From Betaproteobacteria bacterium Ga0077526 (GTDB lineage Bacteria; Pseudomonadota; Gammaproteobacteria; Burkholderiales; Ga0077523), in NCBI GenBank assembly GCA_001464765.1, contig LNDV01000034.1, positions 62,001 to 126,000 on the forward strand: 64,000 bases of DNA, given 5' to 3'. Shown piece by piece: positions 34,067 to 42,116 of this stretch. The notes below the pieces were generated by a model. The model was not told the DNA's origin. It saw only the letters and a list, made by a program, of their open reading frames with translations, and did no database searches. Every line of letters starts with the position of its first letter. The stretch's first letter is position 1. The position numbers and the translations under genes were made by a program.

Positions 34067-34092
34067 GGGCTGGCTTCGGCCAGCCCTTTTTT
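34067..34092 (+). terminator. Rho-independent terminator after the amidohydrolase
   Basis: GGGCTGGC TTCG GCCAGCCC (34067-34086) is an 8-bp stem with a UUCG tetraloop, followed by TTTTTT at 34087-34092. It should end most of the amidohydrolase transcript and leave reduced read-through into the FmdB-type gene 28 bases downstream. Confidence 0.85.
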
Positions 34093-34119
34093 CACCCGGC
34101 TGAATAGAGAGACCCTGAA

Positions 34120-34410
34120 ATGCCCACCTACGAATACGCTTGCGATCCCTGCCTCGTCATCTACCAGACCCGGCACAGCATGAACGAGAAAGGCCCGCAG
34201 TCCTGCGACCGCTGCGGCGGCGGACTGCGCAAGGTGATCTCGGCACCGAGCCTCAACACCAAGCGCTACTCCGGCCCGACTGAAGCCAAGTACGCGAAGC
34301 TTTCCGAGAGCGACGAGATCAAGAAGGAAGCCCAGCTCCAGAAGGTTTATGAGACGATCTGGGTTCCTGCCGAAGTGAAGCACAGCCCGTGGGAAGAGCA
34401 CGACCACTGA
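34120..34410 (+). CDS. FmdB-type zinc ribbon protein
   Basis: A 96-residue protein. The N terminus MPTYEYACDPC and the pair CDRCGG form the FmdB zinc ribbon (four Cys), and the rest is a charged tail rich in Lys and Glu. FmdB was first named with formamidase/acetamidase regulation in Methylophilus, but in most genomes its partner is unknown. It lies between an amidohydrolase and a di-haem protein. The stop shares one base with the start of the next gene. Confidence 0.85.
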   Translation: MPTYEYACDPCLVIYQTRHSMNEKGPQSCDRCGGGLRKVISAPSLNTKRYSGPTEAKYAKLSESDEIKKEAQLQKVYETIWVPAEVKHSPWEEHDH

Positions 34411-35837
34411 TGACCCGCCGCACCGTCGCAGGCACCCTGCTCGCGGCGCTGCTGGCCGCATCGGCCGGGCTCATCGCGAATGACGTTCCGTCGCTCGCGC
34501 CCGAGTTTCTGACGGCCGGCCCGTTCACCTCGCCGGAGACTCGCGCCGCCGCCTTCCTGCTCCCCATCGCCATGCTCGATGCAGAGCAGAAGGAAGCCTT
34601 CGCCGCCGGGAGAGAGCAGTTCAACGAAGCCTGGGTGGTCGCACCGGACCCCGACGGCGTCTGGGGCCTGGGCCCCACCTTCAACGAAGACCGCTGCGTC
34701 CGCTGCCATCGCGACAACGGCCGCTCGGCCGCGCCCGCCAACGGCAAACCCGGCGACCGCGGCTTCCTCGTGCGGCTCAGCATTCCCGGCACCACACCGG
34801 AAGGCGGGCCCAAGCCCCATCCCCGCTATGGCGACCAGTTGCAGAACCGCGGCATCGACGATCGCGTCCCGCCCGAAGGGCAGGCGGTCGTCCACTACAC
34901 CGAGCGCATCGTGAAGCTCGCCGACGGAGAAGAAGTGAGCCTGCGTGTGCCTCGTATCGAATTCCGCGAGCTGCGCTTCGGCGAACTCGGTCCGGACACC
35001 CTTACGTCACCGCGCGTGGCGCCCGCGATGATTGGCCTGGGCCTGCTGGAGGCCGTGCCCGAAGCCGATCTGCGGCAGATCGCCGAGAGCCAGCCGGCTC
35101 ACGGCATCAGTGGCAAACCGAACATCGTGTGGGACGTGGAGAACGAGATCAAGGTGCTGGGTCGCTTCGGCTGGAAGGCCAACCAGCCCAACCTGCGACA
35201 GCAGACCGCCGCCGCCTTCCACGGCGACATCGGCGCGACGACCTACCTGTTCCCCGAAGAGAACTGCCCGGCTGCGCAGACGCAATGCCTCGAAGTACCG
35301 TCGGCCTCCAAGTGCGGCGGTCAGGGCGGGTGCACCGGCAACACCTATCGGCCGGAAGTCATCCCGAGCCGGCTCTCCAACATCACGCTTTACTTGCAGG
35401 CGCTGGCCGTGCCGGCCCGTCGCAACCCGACCGACCCTGCCGTGCAGCGCGGCGAGAAGCTCTTCGCGCAAGCGAAGTGCGCGGTGTGCCACGTGCCCGA
35501 ACTGCGTACCGGGCCGAAGCACGCCATTCGCGCGGCGGCGAACCTCGCCTTCCGCCCCTACACCGATCTGCTCCTGCACGACATGGGCGACGACCTCGCC
35601 GATGGGCGCCCGGACTTCCTGGCCGACGGCCGCGAATGGCGCACCGCGCCGCTGTGGGGGGTGGGTGTCCTGCCGGCCGTCAACCAGCATATGGACCTTC
35701 TCCACGACGGCCGCGCACGCAACGTGACCGAAGCCATCCTGTGGCATGGCGGTGAAGCGAAGGCGTCGCGGGATGCATTCGCGGGGATGAGTCGGGAAGA
35801 TCGGGCGGCGATGGTGAGGTTTGTGGAGTCGTTGTAG
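34410..35837 (+). CDS. Di-haem c-type oxidoreductase, DUF1111 family
   Basis: A 475-residue exported protein. The N terminus has RRTVAGTLLAALLAASAGL as signal. Two c-type haem motifs are visible: Cys96-Val-Arg-Cys-His100 (NEDRCVRCH) and Cys357-Ala-Val-Cys-His361 (AKCAVCH). It also has a cysteine-rich segment CPAAQTQCLEVPSASKCGG between them. This is the layout of the DUF1111/thiol-oxidoreductase family, sometimes called di-haem peroxidase-like. It is probably periplasmic; the substrate is unknown. It is translated from an ATG that overlaps the FmdB stop. Confidence 0.85.
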   Translation: MTRRTVAGTLLAALLAASAGLIANDVPSLAPEFLTAGPFTSPETRAAAFLLPIAMLDAEQKEAFAAGREQFNEAWVVAPDPDGVWGLGPTFNEDRCVRCHRDNGRSAAPANGKPGDRGFLVRLSIPGTTPEGGPKPHPRYGDQLQNRGIDDRVPPEGQAVVHYTERIVKLADGEEVSLRVPRIEFRELRFGELGPDTLTSPRVAPAMIGLGLLEAVPEADLRQIAESQPAHGISGKPNIVWDVENEIKVLGRFGWKANQPNLRQQTAAAFHGDIGATTYLFPEENCPAAQTQCLEVPSASKCGGQGGCTGNTYRPEVIPSRLSNITLYLQALAVPARRNPTDPAVQRGEKLFAQAKCAVCHVPELRTGPKHAIRAAANLAFRPYTDLLLHDMGDDLADGRPDFLADGREWRTAPLWGVGVLPAVNQHMDLLHDGRARNVTEAILWHGGEAKASRDAFAGMSREDRAAMVRFVESL

Positions 35838-35898
35838 CAAGGTTAGGGGCGTGCTGTCGGCGCAAAGCCGCGCGAAAGGCCCTGTCTGTCCGAGCGCC

Positions 35899-37062
35899 TC
35901 ACCGCCTCCCTTTCACCAGCTCGTCGAACATCATCGACTCCGTGAGATCGTCGTCATCGGGTCGCTCGACCCGGTAGTACTTGATGCTCGCCTTCAGGTA
36001 GTTCACGTCCCGGAAACGCACGACGTCGGTCTTCAGCTCCCGGAGGACGGCCTTCATTTCGCGCAGGTCGGTATCCAGGGTCCGCGAGACCATCGCGGGG
36101 GAGAAATTGCGCGGAACCCCGCCGGGCTGCGTGCGCAGGAAAGGAGATGTGACTTCGACGAGTTCTTCCTCCAGGCGCGCCAACTGCTCCGCCAGCACGA
36201 GGTTGTAGTGCAGGAGACGGCCACGCGCGAGGCTCGCCAGTGCGCTGGCATCGAGTTGTTCGATCTCCAGCTGCAGCTCGAGCAGGGCGAGCAGATCGCC
36301 CGCCTCGTAGGCCTGGTTCACGCGCTGCATCAGCGCGGTCTTGCGCACGCGTTCGTCGGGGTCGAGTTCCCGGTCGGGGTGCAGTTCGCTCGCGAGCTTC
36401 CGGTACACCGCGCGCACGGCGGCGCTGGCGCCGCGTTCGGCTTGCTCCGCGAGCGCTTCCCTCGCTGCGGTGTCGGGGTTCGCTCGCTTCTTCCGGCTGG
36501 CGGCTTCGGCCTCCTCAGCCCTGGCGCGCTCCATCCGTTCCCGGATGCGGTCCTCCAGGTCTTCGGGGGAGCTCATTTCGGCATCCTCGTCGAGATCGAA
36601 CGCCTCCACGGCCATGGCACGCAGCAGCGTCGACTCGGCTTCCTGCACTTCCTCGAAGCTCATCTCGCTGTACTTGTCGTGCAGTTGCACGAGTTCGGGC
36701 TCGTCCCCGGACTCGAGGAGCATGGACAGCTGCCCCATGAGGATGTCTTCCACCTTCGCCTGCTGCTTGCGAGTGAGTTCCCCGCTGTCCATCGCGCGGT
36801 CCAGGACGCGAACCAGGGCAATGCGCTCCTGCCGCAACTTTGCGCTGAGGGGCTCCCACTCTTCGGCGCATCGGCGCTGGTAGATCGGCACGAAGGCGTG
36901 CCACTGTGCGAGTTCCTGGCGAATGGCATCGATCCGCGCGATCAGCTTCTGGAACTTCTTCTGCTCCGGCGTCAGTCGGCTCGACCCGCTTCCCATGGCC
37001 AAGGCGCGGGACACACTCGACGCTTCGGCCGACGGGTCTGCGCGGGGGACTTTCTTCGCCAT
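35899..37062 (-). CDS. J-domain-like coiled-coil protein
   Basis: A 387-residue charged, mostly helical protein without signal or membrane segment. Residues about 212-262 resemble a J domain: VYRKLASELHPDRELDPDER, with HPD at 228-230, followed by MQRVNQAYEAGDLLALLEL. The first 190 residues are Glu/Arg-rich helices, likely coiled coil. The C-terminal 80 residues are a second conserved-looking helical part. It should engage a DnaK-type chaperone through HPD; clients are unknown. It is not DnaJ or CbpA. The downstream gene (DUF1111) is convergent. Confidence 0.75.
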   Translation of the reverse strand: MAKKVPRADPSAEASSVSRALAMGSGSSRLTPEQKKFQKLIARIDAIRQELAQWHAFVPIYQRRCAEEWEPLSAKLRQERIALVRVLDRAMDSGELTRKQQAKVEDILMGQLSMLLESGDEPELVQLHDKYSEMSFEEVQEAESTLLRAMAVEAFDLDEDAEMSSPEDLEDRIRERMERARAEEAEAASRKKRANPDTAAREALAEQAERGASAAVRAVYRKLASELHPDRELDPDERVRKTALMQRVNQAYEAGDLLALLELQLEIEQLDASALASLARGRLLHYNLVLAEQLARLEEELVEVTSPFLRTQPGGVPRNFSPAMVSRTLDTDLREMKAVLRELKTDVVRFRDVNYLKASIKYYRVERPDDDDLTESMMFDELVKGRR

Positions 37063-37331
37063 CGACGATTCCTTGATTGCGCGGCCCGGTCCGGCCGCTC
37101 GAAAGCTGGAAGCATAGGGTATCGCGAGTGGACGTCCCGGCGGGACAACGGGCGGCCAAGTCGCCGGGTTCCACCATCACCTGGAGGGGGTGAAGGGACA
37201 GGGGATGCTACGAAGCTAGACCTGACCCCGGCGTTCCGAAGCTAGACCTGACCCCGGTGTTCGTCACCGCACAGAGTGCAGGGTGAGCAGAGCGCCATGA
37301 TGGGTGGGAAGACAAGCACTGGAATGGGAGT
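37063..37331. other. Gene-free region between the J-domain and cytochrome b561 genes
   Basis: About 270 bases without a gene. It holds two tandem 26-base direct repeats (37211-37262) and the promoter regions of the divergent neighbours, in which I could not place -35/-10 boxes with confidence. Confidence 0.5.
37211..37262. repeat. Two tandem 26-bp direct repeats
   Basis: The unit CGAAGCTAGACCTGACCCCG plus GCGTTC (37211-37236) is repeated immediately at 37237-37262 with one base changed (C to T, in GGTGTTC). The core CTAGACCTGACCCCGG resembles sequences I have often seen next to transposase genes in Betaproteobacteria, so this could be a remnant end of a mobile element. No transposase is present. 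Confidence 0.6.
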
Positions 37332-37880
37332 ATGACCTTGAGCAACAAGATGAACCGTTACGCGGTCGCCTCCATCTCGCTTCACTGGGGCATGGCGCTG
37401 CTGATCGCGCTGATCTATGCGCTGATCGAATTGCGCGAGATGTTTCCGAGGGGGAGCGATTTTCGCGAGGCGATGAAGGCCTTGCACTTCATGCTGGGGC
37501 TCTGTGTCCTGGCGCTGGTGGCGGTTCGCATCTGGCTCCACTGGGCCCACCCGGCGCCGCCCGTTCAACCCCCGCCTCCGCTATGGCAGAAGCGCGCGGC
37601 GACGGCGATGCATCTGGCACTCATGCTCTTCATGGTGGCGACGCCGATACTCGGGTGGCTGCTGCTGAGCGCCGAAGGCAAGCCGATCCCGTTCTTCGGG
37701 CTCGATCTTCCCCCGCTGATCGGGGTGAGCGAGACGGCCGCCGGCTGGAGCGAGGAGCTGCATGAAGCCCTCGGAACGATCGGGTACTTCCTGATCGGCC
37801 TCCACACGGCAGCGGCGCTGTACCACCACTACTTTCTCCGGGACAACACCCTCCGGCGGATGGTGCCGCATCGCCTCTGA
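37332..37880 (+). CDS. Cytochrome b561 family protein
   Basis: A 182-residue membrane protein with four hydrophobic helices. The haem-binding histidines are in SLHWGM (helix 1), KALHFMLGL (helix 2), MHLALM (helix 3) and GLHTAAALYHH (helix 4). It would take electrons from ubiquinol to superoxide or a partner. Neighbours on the other strand are a GMC oxidoreductase and its small subunit, which may use such a membrane electron acceptor, but there is no operon link. Confidence 0.9.
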   Translation: MTLSNKMNRYAVASISLHWGMALLIALIYALIELREMFPRGSDFREAMKALHFMLGLCVLALVAVRIWLHWAHPAPPVQPPPPLWQKRAATAMHLALMLFMVATPILGWLLLSAEGKPIPFFGLDLPPLIGVSETAAGWSEELHEALGTIGYFLIGLHTAAALYHHYFLRDNTLRRMVPHRL

Positions 37881-37933
37881 CGGCGTCGTCCGAACCTCGG
37901 CTGAGCAGGGGCCGGGTACCTTCACCTGCCACG

Positions 37934-37967
37934 GAAAAAAACGGGGCGCCCGAAGGCGCCCCGCTTT
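37934..37967. terminator. Bidirectional terminator between cytochrome b561 and GMC oxidoreductase
   Basis: CGGGGCGCC at 37942-37950 pairs with GGCGCCCCG at 37955-37963, loop CGAA. A run of A residues precedes it (T-run for the leftward transcript) and CTTTC follows. It lies 61 bases after one stop and 31 bases from the convergent stop, so it can end both transcripts; the minus-strand side is stronger. Confidence 0.85.
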
Positions 37968-37994
37968 CATTGCACTGCGACCGCGAGCTGCGGG

Positions 37995-39548
37995 TCAGAG
38001 GTTGCCGCGCCCCATCTCGGCCTTGATGTACTCGGCCTGACGGATGGCCAGGGCCACGATGGTGAGCGTCGGGTTCTCCGCCGCGCTGGTCGTGAACTGG
38101 CTGCCGTCGGAGATGAACAGGTTGCCGACATCGTGCGTCTGGCCGAAGCCGTTGCACACACCGGACGCTGCATCGCTGCTCTGGCGACACGTACCCAGGT
38201 TGTGGGTGGAGGAGAAAGGCATGCGCGTGTACACCTTGCGCGCACCGAGCGACTCGTACAGCGCGGTCGACTGCTTCCAGGCGTGCTCGCGCATGGCCTT
38301 GTCGTTCGGGTGGTCCTGCTTGTGGACGTGCGCCACCGGCATGCCGAAGCGGTCCTTCGTCTTCGTGCTGAGCGTGATGCGGTTGACTTCCTGCGGCATG
38401 TCCTCGCCCACGATCCACAGGCCCGCCACGTTGCGGTAGGCCTCGATGTCCCGGGCGTACTCGCGACCCCAGGCACCCGGTTTGGCGTAGGCGGGATAGC
38501 CCGGCATGCCGAAGGCCGGCAGAGTCTCGAGCTCATAGCCGGCCACGAAGCCGCGGCGGTCGTTGTGCACGGACTCGTCGCGGATGATGCCGGCCATCTG
38601 CGTGCCGCGGTGCAGGTTCACTTCACCGGGCATCACGGCGTACACGGCGCCCGTGAGGTGCGGCATGTAGTTGCGGCCCACCTGACCGGAAGAGTTCGCG
38701 AGCCCGTCGGGGAACATGGCAGACGCCGAGTTGAGCAGCAGGCGCGGCGTCTCGATGGAGTTGCCGGCCACGCAGACGATGCGCGCCTTCTGCTCGCGCA
38801 TGACGCCGTTCGCATCCGCGTACACCACACCGGTGGCCTTGCCGCTCGCGTCGTGGTTGATACGGATCACCATCGACTCGGGGCGCAGCTCGAAGTTGCC
38901 CGTGTCTTCCGCTCTCGGAATCTCGGTGTACAGCGTGGACCACTTGGCCCCGATCGCGCAGCCGCTCATGCAGAAGCCGATCTGCCGACAGGCCGGTCGA
39001 CCATCGCGCACCTTCGAATTGATGGCCATGTTGCCGGTGTGATAGTCCTTGTACCCCAGCTTCTTCGCGCCGGCGGCCAGCACCTGATAGTTGCTGTTGC
39101 CGGGCAGACGCGGAATGCCATGCGTACCGGTGACACCCATCTTGTCCTCGGCGCGGTCGTAGTAGGACTCGAGGTCTTCGTACGAGATGGGCCAGTCATC
39201 CAGGTTGGCACCGACGACGCGCCCGTAGTGGCTGAGCGCCTTGAACTCGTGCGGCTGAAAGCGCAGCGAAGCCGCCGCCCAGTGCACGGTGGTGCCGCCC
39301 ACGGTCTTGCAGATCCACGCGGGGAATCCGGGGTCCAGATCGCCGGAGCCTTCGCGCGGGTCCAGCCAGGAAATCTTGCCGAACATGTCGCCGTCGTTGG
39401 TGATGTCACCCAGCGTCAGACGACGCCCTGCCTCCAGACAGACGACCTTCACACCTTGTTGTGCAAGTTCGTTGCCCAGCGTTCCGCCGCCGGCGCCCGA
39501 ACCGATGATGACGACGACGGAATCGTCGTTGAGATCGAATTTGGCCAT
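37995..39548 (-). CDS. GMC family oxidoreductase (flavoprotein subunit, gluconate dehydrogenase-like)
   Basis: A 517-residue FAD protein. The dinucleotide fold is IIGSGAGGGTLGNELA (16-29), and GGTTVHWAAASLRFQP marks the FAD-binding middle. The C-terminal active-site segment has THNLGTCR (catalytic His) followed by GNLFISDGSQFTTSAAENPT with Asn. It resembles the flavoprotein subunit of gluconate-2-dehydrogenase-type enzymes. It is 9 bases downstream of a small exported subunit gene. The cytochrome c subunit that completes this complex is not present; substrate unknown. Confidence 0.88.
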   Translation of the reverse strand: MAKFDLNDDSVVVIIGSGAGGGTLGNELAQQGVKVVCLEAGRRLTLGDITNDGDMFGKISWLDPREGSGDLDPGFPAWICKTVGGTTVHWAAASLRFQPHEFKALSHYGRVVGANLDDWPISYEDLESYYDRAEDKMGVTGTHGIPRLPGNSNYQVLAAGAKKLGYKDYHTGNMAINSKVRDGRPACRQIGFCMSGCAIGAKWSTLYTEIPRAEDTGNFELRPESMVIRINHDASGKATGVVYADANGVMREQKARIVCVAGNSIETPRLLLNSASAMFPDGLANSSGQVGRNYMPHLTGAVYAVMPGEVNLHRGTQMAGIIRDESVHNDRRGFVAGYELETLPAFGMPGYPAYAKPGAWGREYARDIEAYRNVAGLWIVGEDMPQEVNRITLSTKTKDRFGMPVAHVHKQDHPNDKAMREHAWKQSTALYESLGARKVYTRMPFSSTHNLGTCRQSSDAASGVCNGFGQTHDVGNLFISDGSQFTTSAAENPTLTIVALAIRQAEYIKAEMGRGNL

Positions 39549-39557
39549 GTCTCCCCC

Positions 39558-40106
39558 TCAGTCCTTCGGCAGCCAGCTGATGTCGTCGAATCCGCGCTCG
39601 ATGTACCCGCCCTTCTCCACGGAGGAGCCCTCGTAGCCGAAGATCTTCCACACCTCGGAGTTGCCATAGAGCCCGCCCAGCGTCTCGCCGTACATGTAGC
39701 TGAAGAAGGGGGACTTCTCGATGGCCTTGAGAATTCGCACGCGCGACTTCTCGGGCAGTTGCGCGAAACCGGCGCCGTTGAAGTTCTGCGCGGCCAGCTT
39801 TTCCATGCGCGCAATGCCGTCGGTCACGAGCTTCTTGGTTTCGGCGCTGGCGTCGGCACGGCCGTCGACGTTGTTCACGACATTGCCGTAGAAGGCATCT
39901 GCCAGGAAGTCATGGGGAAACAGCGTGCGAGCCATGGCGAGCAGCGCCCGGCCTTCGGTCTCCGACAGTGCCTTCAGGTGATGAGCCGACCACGCCGCGG
40001 ACGAGAAACCGGCCAGGCCCGCGCCCACGGCCACCGACATGAAGGCGCTGCCTCCTGCCAGCCTCAGGAACTCCCGACGCCGGAGTTCGAGTTCTTCGTT
40101 CAACAT
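39558..40106 (-). CDS. Gluconate 2-dehydrogenase subunit 3-like protein
   Basis: A 182-residue protein with a twin-arginine-like signal, LRRREFLRLAGGSAFMSVAV, cleaved near AWSA. The rest is a compact helical domain with ARTLFPHDFLADAFYGNVV, typical of the gluconate-2-dehydrogenase subunit 3 family. The small subunit helps the folded flavoprotein partner reach the periplasm, since the flavoprotein itself lacks a signal. GGAGGAAG lies just before the ATG at 40106. Confidence 0.85.
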   Translation of the reverse strand: MLNEELELRRREFLRLAGGSAFMSVAVGAGLAGFSSAAWSAHHLKALSETEGRALLAMARTLFPHDFLADAFYGNVVNNVDGRADASAETKKLVTDGIARMEKLAAQNFNGAGFAQLPEKSRVRILKAIEKSPFFSYMYGETLGGLYGNSEVWKIFGYEGSSVEKGGYIERGFDDISWLPKD

Positions 40107-40426
40107 GTTCTTCCTCCAGGGATCATTCTGCTTTTCGCTCCCGGCTTCTATGCCGTCCGTGCACCGCAGGCGGCACGCAGGCGATTGAACAGGCTTCGCT
40201 CGCCGTCCGGGAATCCGGCGAACCGTGTGATTTAAGGGACCGCACACGTTCGCGTCAAGGGCAAAACCACGCGTCGGGAACTCTCGGTAGTCTTTCCGGA
40301 AATCGCTATTGCGATGCGTCATGACCACAAGGACCTGCACCAGAAGGAGATCTTTCCGGGCGGACGACCTGCAGAGGCAACACGATGTCGCATCGCATCA
40401 ATGCAACAACGTCGCGCCTGAGCGGA
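40107..40426. other. Gene-free region upstream of the GMC operon
   Basis: These 320 bases separate two minus-strand genes and should hold the promoter of the GMC operon. A 6-bp inverted repeat TCGCCG/CGGCGA (40200-40221) is the only structure seen. No convincing promoter boxes or small genes were found. Confidence 0.45.
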
Positions 40427-40918
40427 TCAGCGCGGGGCGTTTCCCCGGGCGGCCACCCGCCTCCGCGCCTCGAAAACCTCCCGCTCGCACCACAGCAGGA
40501 AGCGGCGCGCCTCGGCGTCCGTGCGCTTGCCGAGCAGTTCGCGCAGACCCGATTCGGATATCCACGGCCCCGACTGACCGGGCAGCCGGTCGCATTGGGT
40601 GGCGTCCAGGCGTCGCAATGCCCTGGCGCCATCGCGCCAGTTCAGGCTGGCGAAGACGTCCTCGGCCTTCATCCAGAAGACGTCGTCCACCTGCCGATAG
40701 CGCACGCGATGCATGTCATAGCGGGACACCTCCGTGCCGGCGGTTTCAGATTCAGCCTGACGCCGCAGCAGGAACACGAGATGCGGCACGAGCTCGAGGA
40801 GCACGCCGGAGATGGCGATGGCGAGAAACACGATGGACGGCGGCGTCACGCCGGCCAGATAGAAAAGCGCCGCGAGAACCGCGGCGCTCAGGGACAGCTG
40901 GCGGTACCAGCCGCTCAC
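40427..40918 (-). CDS. Membrane protein with BRO-N-like C-terminal domain
   Basis: A 163-residue protein. Two hydrophobic segments lie at about 7-23 and 28-51. The cytoplasmic part from about residue 80 to 150 (VFWMKAEDVFASLNWRDGAR ... WISESGLRELLGKRTDAEAR ... WCEREVF) follows the pattern of BRO-N domains of phage antirepressors: DVxxxLxxxxxxxAxxR, then INExGLxxLxxxS, then FxxWxxxEV. A BRO-N-like domain behind a membrane anchor is unusual. It begins one base after the CoA-transferase stop and is the last gene of the leucine-type run. The domain call is by eye and needs a profile search. Confidence 0.5.
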   Translation of the reverse strand: MSGWYRQLSLSAAVLAALFYLAGVTPPSIVFLAIAISGVLLELVPHLVFLLRRQAESETAGTEVSRYDMHRVRYRQVDDVFWMKAEDVFASLNWRDGARALRRLDATQCDRLPGQSGPWISESGLRELLGKRTDAEARRFLLWCEREVFEARRRVAARGNAPR

Positions 40919-40919
40919 A

Positions 40920-42101
40920 TCAGATCACACCGGTACGCTGCAGCTCCGCGATGCGCGCGTCGGAATGGCCGAGCCCGCGCAGGATCTCGGCCGTGTGCTC
41001 GCCCGGCGCGGGCGCAGGACGCTCGACCTCGAACACGAAGTCCGTGAGCTTCAGCGGCAAGGCGATCTGCAGCACGTCGCCTTCCGTCGGATGGGGTGCG
41101 CGCACGATCATGCCGCGTGCCTTGTGCTGCGGATCGTCGATGGCTTCGTCGAAGGGGCGAACGGGGCTCACGCAGCAGTCGTGACCTGCGAAGGCCTCCA
41201 CCCACTGCGCCTGAGTCCGCGAGGCAAAGATCGTCCGCAGAGCCTCGATGGCCGGCGCGGGGTCGGCTCCAGCAGCCCAGTGATGCGGCTTGAGGTCGGG
41301 TCGGCCGACCACGTCGCAGACCTCGTTCCAGAACTTGGTTTCCAGCGCGCCGACGGCCATGAACTTCCCGTCTGCGGTGCGATAGACGTGATAGCAGGCC
41401 TCGCGACCGGAGAGCAGGTCACTGCCACGCGGCGTCGGCGCACCGTGATTGGCCACGGCAGAGAGCGCCTGCACGTTGTGCGCGAGAACACCTTCGCTCA
41501 TCGCGGCATCGACATAGCGCCCCTTGCCGCTGCGTTGCGCGTCGAACAGCGCGGCGAGGATGCCCATCACCGGCACGAGCGCGCCACCGAGGATGTCGGC
41601 AATCTGGAAGTTGGGGATGACCGGGTCGCGATCGGCCTCGCCGATCTGATCGGTAAGGCCCGCATAGGAGCAGTAGTTGAGATCGTGGCCGGCCAGCTCG
41701 CGATACGGGCCGGTCTGGCCGTAGCCGGAAATTGCGCAGTAGACGATCGCGGGGTTCACCGCCCGGGCCGCCTCGTAGCCGACGCCGAGACGGTCCACGA
41801 CCCCGGGCCGGAAGCCTTCGACCACGATGTGCGCGTCACGCACGAGCTCGAGGAACAGCGCGACGCCTTCGGGCTTCTTCAGGTCCAGCTTCATGCCGCG
41901 CTTGTTGCGGTTGATGGCGAGGAACACCGGTGCGGTCTTGCCGGGCGGCGCGCCGAGCGTGCGGGCATAGTCGCCCAGGCCCGTGTCTTCGATCTTGATG
42001 ACATCGGCGCCGAGGTCGGCGAGATGCAGCGTGCACACGGGTCCGGGCAGCAGACGGGTGAGATCGAGCACGCGAATCCCGGAAAGCGGTTTGGTGGCCA
42101 T
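40920..42101 (-). CDS. CaiB/BaiF family CoA-transferase
   Basis: A 393-residue class III CoA-transferase. It opens LSGIRVLDLTRLLPGPVCT, followed by ADLGADVIKIED. Catalytic Asp169 lies in PNFQIADILGG. GVLAHNVQ and the C-terminal TAEILRGLGHSDARI are also family-typical. It transfers CoA between acids and acyl-CoAs. Its place at the end of the leucine run suggests an acyl-CoA role, but the substrate is unknown; racemase-type relatives also share this fold. Confidence 0.9.
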   Translation of the reverse strand: MATKPLSGIRVLDLTRLLPGPVCTLHLADLGADVIKIEDTGLGDYARTLGAPPGKTAPVFLAINRNKRGMKLDLKKPEGVALFLELVRDAHIVVEGFRPGVVDRLGVGYEAARAVNPAIVYCAISGYGQTGPYRELAGHDLNYCSYAGLTDQIGEADRDPVIPNFQIADILGGALVPVMGILAALFDAQRSGKGRYVDAAMSEGVLAHNVQALSAVANHGAPTPRGSDLLSGREACYHVYRTADGKFMAVGALETKFWNEVCDVVGRPDLKPHHWAAGADPAPAIEALRTIFASRTQAQWVEAFAGHDCCVSPVRPFDEAIDDPQHKARGMIVRAPHPTEGDVLQIALPLKLTDFVFEVERPAPAPGEHTAEILRGLGHSDARIAELQRTGVI

Positions 42102-42116
42102 GAAGTCGGGACCCGG

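Noticed and set aside
40200..40221. Six-base inverted repeat upstream of the GMC operon as a terminator or operator
   Set aside because: Short arms and no T-run in a GC-rich context; likely chance.
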